From the NCBI RefSeq assembly GCF_019583405.1, contig NZ_SZUU01000001.1, positions 682,001 through 746,000 of the forward strand: a stretch of 64,000 nucleotides of DNA, given 5' to 3'. This document shows, in pieces, positions 61,396-64,000 of this stretch (within the stretch, counting starts at the first letter, position 1; each line of letters begins with the position of its first letter). The DNA comes from Bacteroides fragilis. GTDB taxonomy: Bacteria > Bacteroidota > Bacteroidia > Bacteroidales > Bacteroidaceae. The position numbers and the translations under genes were made by a program. Below the pieces are notes generated by a model. The model was given only the letters and a program-made list of their open reading frames with translations, ran no database searches and was not told the origin of the DNA.

Positions 61396-63498
61396 TTATT
61401 GTGAAGTGACATCCCGCACACAACGAACGGAAACACCGGCAGCCCTATTCATAGAGTATAACGCAAAATAGCGATGGCTGGTATTACCTACATATTTAAA
61501 CGAAGCGCCATACATATAAGCACCGGTAGGGGTCGATGTCGCGTATACTACCTCAGCACCGGCATTATACAGTACCGCTTGATCGGGATAAATATAACCG
61601 GAAACAGGAAGATTGATAAAATCACTGGGATGCGCCCAATCATAATCCGTATTACAAGTACTTATATTCAGGTCGGCATTTTTATCACATGGAAACCTCG
61701 AGATTGTAACATAGGCGCGATAGCGTGTTCCATTATCCGTTACAGACTGGTTGTCTCCAACCATCCCCAGTGTCCACATTAGGCGGTATGCTTGTGGAGT
61801 TCCCTGATACTTAATTGCATAAATGACTCCATACGATGCACCACTTGCCCGTTGACATACATAAACTGTTCGGGCACCTGCCTCCGGGTCATTTGAAGCA
61901 ACCTCTCTCCAGGACGTTCCGCTATGGTTTACAAATGTCAAGTCGCCATATCTCTCTGCCGTAGGCATAATTCCATCAAAATCCGCTTTAGTAGGCACGC
62001 GCCAGCCCGTCGGACAAGGGTCATTCTTTGTGTTCTTCCAATAAGTAGAACTGGTAGCAGTAGTATTATCCCAATCACCACTGACCCTAACGTAACTAAA
62101 TGCCTTACCGGCATCTCCCGGATTAAGCGCTAAGGTCGCCACCGCAGGCCGCCCGATAGGAGCATCGCTCTCATGTTTCACTATCTGTGGGTAAGGGCTT
62201 GCACCTCCGTTTACATCAATCATACTTTTAGGCCTTTGACGCATCACTCCGTCACTTCCCCTATAGTTTACTGTTTTAGGCAGATAATACGGAATACTTC
62301 TTCCCATCTGATACACATATCCTCTGGCTCCTTCCCATCCCTCAGCGGTTGTCATATCCGCACTGGTAGCCCCAAGATTCCGGTCCATCCACATCAGACC
62401 GTTAAAAGTCAAGGGTTGCCCCAGATATTGCGAATCATCATCATGTTCAATCCAATCGTATCGGCGGGGAATAATAGTAATAATCTGTACATCACTGTTA
62501 GTGATCGTAATGGTGAGTGTATACTCGTAATTGGGCAGGAAGCGGAAAGGCTCCGTCACGGTTTGACCGCTTTCATCTTTCTGAACGGTCCCGTCATCTC
62601 CCATAACCGGAACACGAATCTCATACGTATCCGTTCGATCTCCACTGTTCGTTCCCGTCGTAGCCACATTTATTTTAACTCCCTCCGTAGCCGTGGTTAA
62701 AGTCGGGAATATCAGGCATTCGGCAGCCGCACTGCCCGATTGCCCGTCTATAGTTACAGACTGCACACTTTCCGTCACAGCTTGAGAGAATCCGCTGCCC
62801 AGAACCGTACGGTCACTTTTCCCTCCCGTATGGCTGTATTCTCCGGTCGAAAGCAAGAGCGCTCCTTCGCTATAATCACTGACAGAGATACCTTGCAACC
62901 GGATATTTTGCAATACATCCGTACCCGTTGAACCGCTTTCCGGTTTTTGCTTCACCACCTCAAACTTCAACTTAGACAAAGTATGCTTGAAGGGTAAGGT
63001 AATCACTCCCGAGTTGATACCCGATTGTCCTGTCAGCACAGCACGGCGCAAGTCGGGCAGTGCTCCTCCGGCAGAGGAAGTGACGTTGCAAACAGGTACG
63101 CCATCTGCTTCGGAACTGCATGCCGGCAGAGTCGTATTACCGTATGTCAGTGCATAAAAGTCGAGGGTTCGGCCTTCAAAACGGTCTTCGTCAGTATCTG
63201 CACTCAGATATTCTATCTGATGTGTGCCGTCCGCATCCACGGCCTCCGTGCCTTCCCGCCCATCCATCGTAGAGAGTCTGCTGCTCCACGAACTCCCTAT
63301 AAGTCCGTATAGCCGATATTTAGTGCCGGCTGTAAAATGATTCACCGACACATCTCCCGCACGGGTGATGGCCTGCTCTTCACTCGAGGAGAGTGTAAAG
63401 CTGTCACCACCCTGCGCAGGTATGTGTTCCTCTTCGGGAGTGCAGCCGGTAACCAGTACCGCTAAGGTTGAAAGAAAGAATCGTATTATTGTTTTCAT
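61396..63498 (-). CDS. Fimbrillin-like adhesin fused to a FISUMP-type C-terminal domain
   Basis: This 700-residue lipoprotein has lipobox VLVTGC. Residues about 20-350 are a fimbrillin-like two-sandwich region (ITRAGDVSVNHFTAGTKYRL, FKHTLSKLKFEVVKQ, RFLPNYEYTLTITITNSDV). Residues about 370-700 match the Fibrobacter major-paralogous (FISUMP) type: LMWMDRNLGATSADM, DPCPTGWRVPTKADFD, RYFALYSMNRAAGVSVRCVR. The C-terminal fold is lectin or sulfatase-modifying-enzyme-like and is used as a binding module. It is probably the tip adhesin. Confidence 0.78.
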   Translation of the reverse strand: MKTIIRFFLSTLAVLVTGCTPEEEHIPAQGGDSFTLSSSEEQAITRAGDVSVNHFTAGTKYRLYGLIGSSWSSRLSTMDGREGTEAVDADGTHQIEYLSADTDEDRFEGRTLDFYALTYGNTTLPACSSEADGVPVCNVTSSAGGALPDLRRAVLTGQSGINSGVITLPFKHTLSKLKFEVVKQKPESGSTGTDVLQNIRLQGISVSDYSEGALLLSTGEYSHTGGKSDRTVLGSGFSQAVTESVQSVTIDGQSGSAAAECLIFPTLTTATEGVKINVATTGTNSGDRTDTYEIRVPVMGDDGTVQKDESGQTVTEPFRFLPNYEYTLTITITNSDVQIITIIPRRYDWIEHDDDSQYLGQPLTFNGLMWMDRNLGATSADMTTAEGWEGARGYVYQMGRSIPYYLPKTVNYRGSDGVMRQRPKSMIDVNGGASPYPQIVKHESDAPIGRPAVATLALNPGDAGKAFSYVRVSGDWDNTTATSSTYWKNTKNDPCPTGWRVPTKADFDGIMPTAERYGDLTFVNHSGTSWREVASNDPEAGARTVYVCQRASGASYGVIYAIKYQGTPQAYRLMWTLGMVGDNQSVTDNGTRYRAYVTISRFPCDKNADLNISTCNTDYDWAHPSDFINLPVSGYIYPDQAVLYNAGAEVVYATSTPTGAYMYGASFKYVGNTSHRYFALYSMNRAAGVSVRCVRDVTSQ

Positions 63499-63523
63499 AT
63501 ATTCAGCTCTTTTTATTTAGATT

Positions 63524-63552
63524 CATCACAAAGGACACAGAGAGCACAGAGT
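63524..63552. repeat. CACCACAG-like element, left half (copy 7)
   Basis: TTCATCACAAAGGACACAGAG then GCACAGAG resembles the left arm of copies 4 and 5, with one base changed in the CACCACAG core. The right arm is absent or degenerate. It lies upstream of the 61396-63498 gene, inside the fimbrial operon. Confidence 0.55.
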
Positions 63553-63609
63553 TGGAGTATTTAAGTTTACAGTCCCTCCTCTGTTCATCGTTCCCTGTTC
63601 ACCGTTCAT

Positions 63610-64000
63610 CTATGTACTTGGAACCGGTTCAGGAACTACCACGGGAATGGTCATTTTTCCTCCATCCCCCCACTCTTTCTCTTCGCCTTCCAGCGTAAAA
63701 GAGTCGATATCAAAATTGAGAGTGGTTCCATACGACTCTCCGGCTTGCAACTGAGTTACCGGGACGCCGGATTGATCCATGAAATTCAGGTTGCCATCCA
63801 AAACAGGAAAGCTTGCCTTTCGCGCTCCGGTCGTAAAATTTACATCCTTGGCCACATCCGCTGTCAACGTAAGCCCCGGTGTACCCAAAGAGGAAATATC
63901 GGTCAGCAAGTCGTTCGTCGCACAGGGTATCAGATAGAATACCGCAATCTGCGTATCCTCCGTACTCAATATCTGACCGGGATGATCGATAACCAAATCG
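63610..64000 (-). CDS. C-terminal part of a further fimbrillin-like protein, cut by window edge
   Basis: About 130 codons are visible; the frame is open to the edge, so the true start lies outside. The visible part has STEDTQIAVFYLIPCATNDLL, a sandwich region TGARKASFPVLDGNLNFMDQ and a strand YGTTLNFDIDSFTLEGEE, ending in a P/V-rich tail VVVPEPVPST. This resembles the fimbrillin C-terminal half. It would be the upstream member of the fimbrial operon, 111 bp before the next gene. Confidence 0.65.
   Translation of the reverse strand, partial: DLVIDHPGQILSTEDTQIAVFYLIPCATNDLLTDISSLGTPGLTLTADVAKDVNFTTGARKASFPVLDGNLNFMDQSGVPVTQLQAGESYGTTLNFDIDSFTLEGEEKEWGDGGKMTIPVVVPEPVPST

Overview
The window looks like chromosome from a Bacteroides species, probably of the B. 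fragilis group. The evidence is SusC/SusD and FecR/ECF-sigma genes, fimbrillin lipoproteins, a short archaeal-type prolyl-tRNA synthetase, -7 boxes of the TAnnTTTG type and mostly weak Shine-Dalgarno sites. No phage, insertion sequence, rRNA or CRISPR array was found.

Layout. 1-12.4 kb holds housekeeping genes: tsaD (cut by the window edge), a tamB-like gene, yccF, proS, a triple iron-sulfur CDGSH protein, a TIGR02757 protein and a tricorn-like protease. A tRNA-Gly(CCC) lies at 12.6 kb. 12.8-19.1 kb carries the lower cobalamin pathway as two converging transcription units: cobU-cobT-cobS-cobC on + and cobQ-cobD-cbiB on -. 19.1-38.9 kb is accessory. It contains an orphan HTH/alpha-CTD-like regulator, a ParE-type toxin-antitoxin pair, a TolC-HlyD-ABC2-ABC2 export operon without an ATPase, a PAS histidine kinase, and a small fucose-directed polysaccharide utilization locus (FecR, SusC with an STN domain, SusD, GH29). 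A decayed gene and an ECF sigma gene follow that locus. 39-40.9 kb returns to cobalamin genes (pduO-type adenosyltransferase and cobB/cbiA), followed by a membrane protein and a split ThrE exporter. 43.8-50.9 kb is a riboswitch-controlled uptake operon: BtuB-like receptor, an exported CbiK-like chelatase, a second TonB receptor and a PepSY protein. 51.1-57.5 kb is the corrin-ring operon, made of four two-domain fusions (CobJ-CbiC, CbiE-CbiT, CbiG-CobM, CobK-CbiD). 57.5-64 kb has a DUF421 membrane protein, a 200-residue protein with a CNF-like Cys/His signature, and a fimbrillin-type surface adhesin operon that runs off the right edge.

How it works together. Three blocks encode nearly all of anaerobic-type cobalamin synthesis, corrinoid adenosylation and corrinoid uptake. 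CobI/CbiL (precorrin-2 C20-methyltransferase) is the clear gap. The only B12 riboswitch seen controls uptake, not synthesis.

Most interesting signals: (1) the small CNF-like candidate deamidase at 58.4-59.0 kb; (2) a complete promoter-plus-terminator signature for an antisense sRNA across the susC leader at 30.3 kb; (3) at least seven copies of a CACCACAG inverted-repeat element, two of which form near-identical leaders directly before unrelated genes; (4) two intergenic arrays with an exact 22-bp period; (5) a secreted cobaltochelatase in a riboswitch-controlled uptake operon.
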